From positions 62,001 through 126,000 of the forward strand of contig AQSI01000004.1 of NCBI GenBank assembly GCA_000402655.1: DNA of 64,000 bases, in the 5' to 3' direction. Below the pieces are notes generated by a model. That model saw only the letters and a list, made by a program, of their open reading frames with translations, was not told the DNA's origin and did no database searches. The position numbers were made by a program, and so were the translations under genes. This DNA comes from Fidelibacterota bacterium SCGC AAA298-D23 (GTDB lineage Bacteria > Fidelibacterota > Marinisomatia > Marinisomatales > Marinisomataceae). This document shows, piece after piece, positions 63,918 through 64,000 of the stretch (its first letter is position 1; each line of letters opens with the position of its first letter).

Positions 63918-64000
63918 ATGGGGACGCGCTATAAAATTCTATTTTTAATAATTTCTTTTTTCATAATAATAAATTATGCTGTAAATGTTTTTTTGAGTCC
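63918..64000 (+). CDS. start of an unidentified membrane-anchored protein, cut by window edge
   Basis: The ATG at 63918 opens a frame to the window end (27 codons plus two bases). After MGTRYK comes a hydrophobic span (ILFLIISFFIIINYAVNVFL). It might be the anchor of a larger envelope enzyme; the identity cannot be told from this fragment. Confidence 0.55.
   Translation, partial: MGTRYKILFLIISFFIIINYAVNVFLS

Noticed and set aside
1..64000. tRNA, rRNA, CRISPR arrays, insertion sequences or long repeats
   Set aside because: None was found; the spacers are too short and no transposase or repeat pattern was recognised.

Overview
The window is AT-rich, almost fully coding DNA from a Gram-negative bacterium. 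The LPS genes (Kdo transferase, GT9 glycosyltransferase, LptE-like lipoprotein), a TonB-dependent receptor with a carboxypeptidase-regulatory-like N-terminal domain, DUF5683- and DUF4837-type proteins, a Bacteroidota-like primary sigma factor and a blue-tuned proteorhodopsin together suggest a sunlit-ocean member of the FCB group. Clear Shine-Dalgarno sequences in front of many genes fit Candidatus Marinimicrobia (SAR406) better than Bacteroidota. This placement is an inference; no rRNA gene is present. I see no tRNA, CRISPR array or insertion sequence, and no gene-free stretch longer than about 140 bases.

Layout: 1-2697 holds a TonB-dependent receptor cut by the window edge. 2836-8239 holds a secreted MsrB, a MATE transporter and then a four-gene acyl-CoA block (MaoC hydratase, histidine phosphatase-like protein, ACAD10/11-type dehydrogenase, APH-type kinase) closed by a strong hairpin terminator. 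Proteorhodopsin (8287-8961, minus) stands alone. 9042-13274 is a tightly overlapping set of redox, lipid and acyl-CoA genes that includes two tiny membrane ORFs. 13352-17413 carries rpoD, a MAPEG-like gene, der and an MFS transporter. 17476-20324 is the glyoxylate shunt (malate synthase, isocitrate lyase), followed by a thioesterase and leucyl aminopeptidase. 22447-24243 carries a RecB-like nuclease and a phage Gp157-like gene on either side of a methyltransferase gene. 24275-27072 encodes a three-subunit proton-translocating transhydrogenase. 27162-34707 holds a proline iminopeptidase, alaS (broken by one base), RidA, a sodium symporter and unknown membrane proteins. 34834-46190 holds guaB, rpsT, a MeaB-type GTPase, tatC, LPS and lipid genes, uvrB, a sigma-54-type regulator, lptE-like and asnS. 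46190-54053 holds a LOG-like gene, nadE, lepA, a CPBP protease, lipoproteins, a GT2 and accA. 54050-64000 holds a PpiD-like foldase, a large orphan membrane protein, dipeptidyl peptidase IV, an indoleamine-dioxygenase-like protein, a TlpA-like thioredoxin, ogt and a hydrolase.

How it fits together: light-driven proton pumping, a proton-driven transhydrogenase and the glyoxylate shunt lie within 19 kb and form a plausible light-assisted C2/fatty-acid economy. The acyl-CoA genes (MaoC, ACAD, kinase, two thioesterases, enoyl-CoA hydratase, AccA) fit lipid-rich substrates. The most striking observations are two genes whose only supported start is AUU behind a good Shine-Dalgarno, a split ACAD11-like kinase/dehydrogenase pair that may act on 4-hydroxyacyl-CoAs, a one-base frameshift at an A6 run in the essential alaS, a TSP3-like calcium motif inside the LptE-like lipoprotein, three tiny ORFs, and an unrecognised 575-residue membrane protein.
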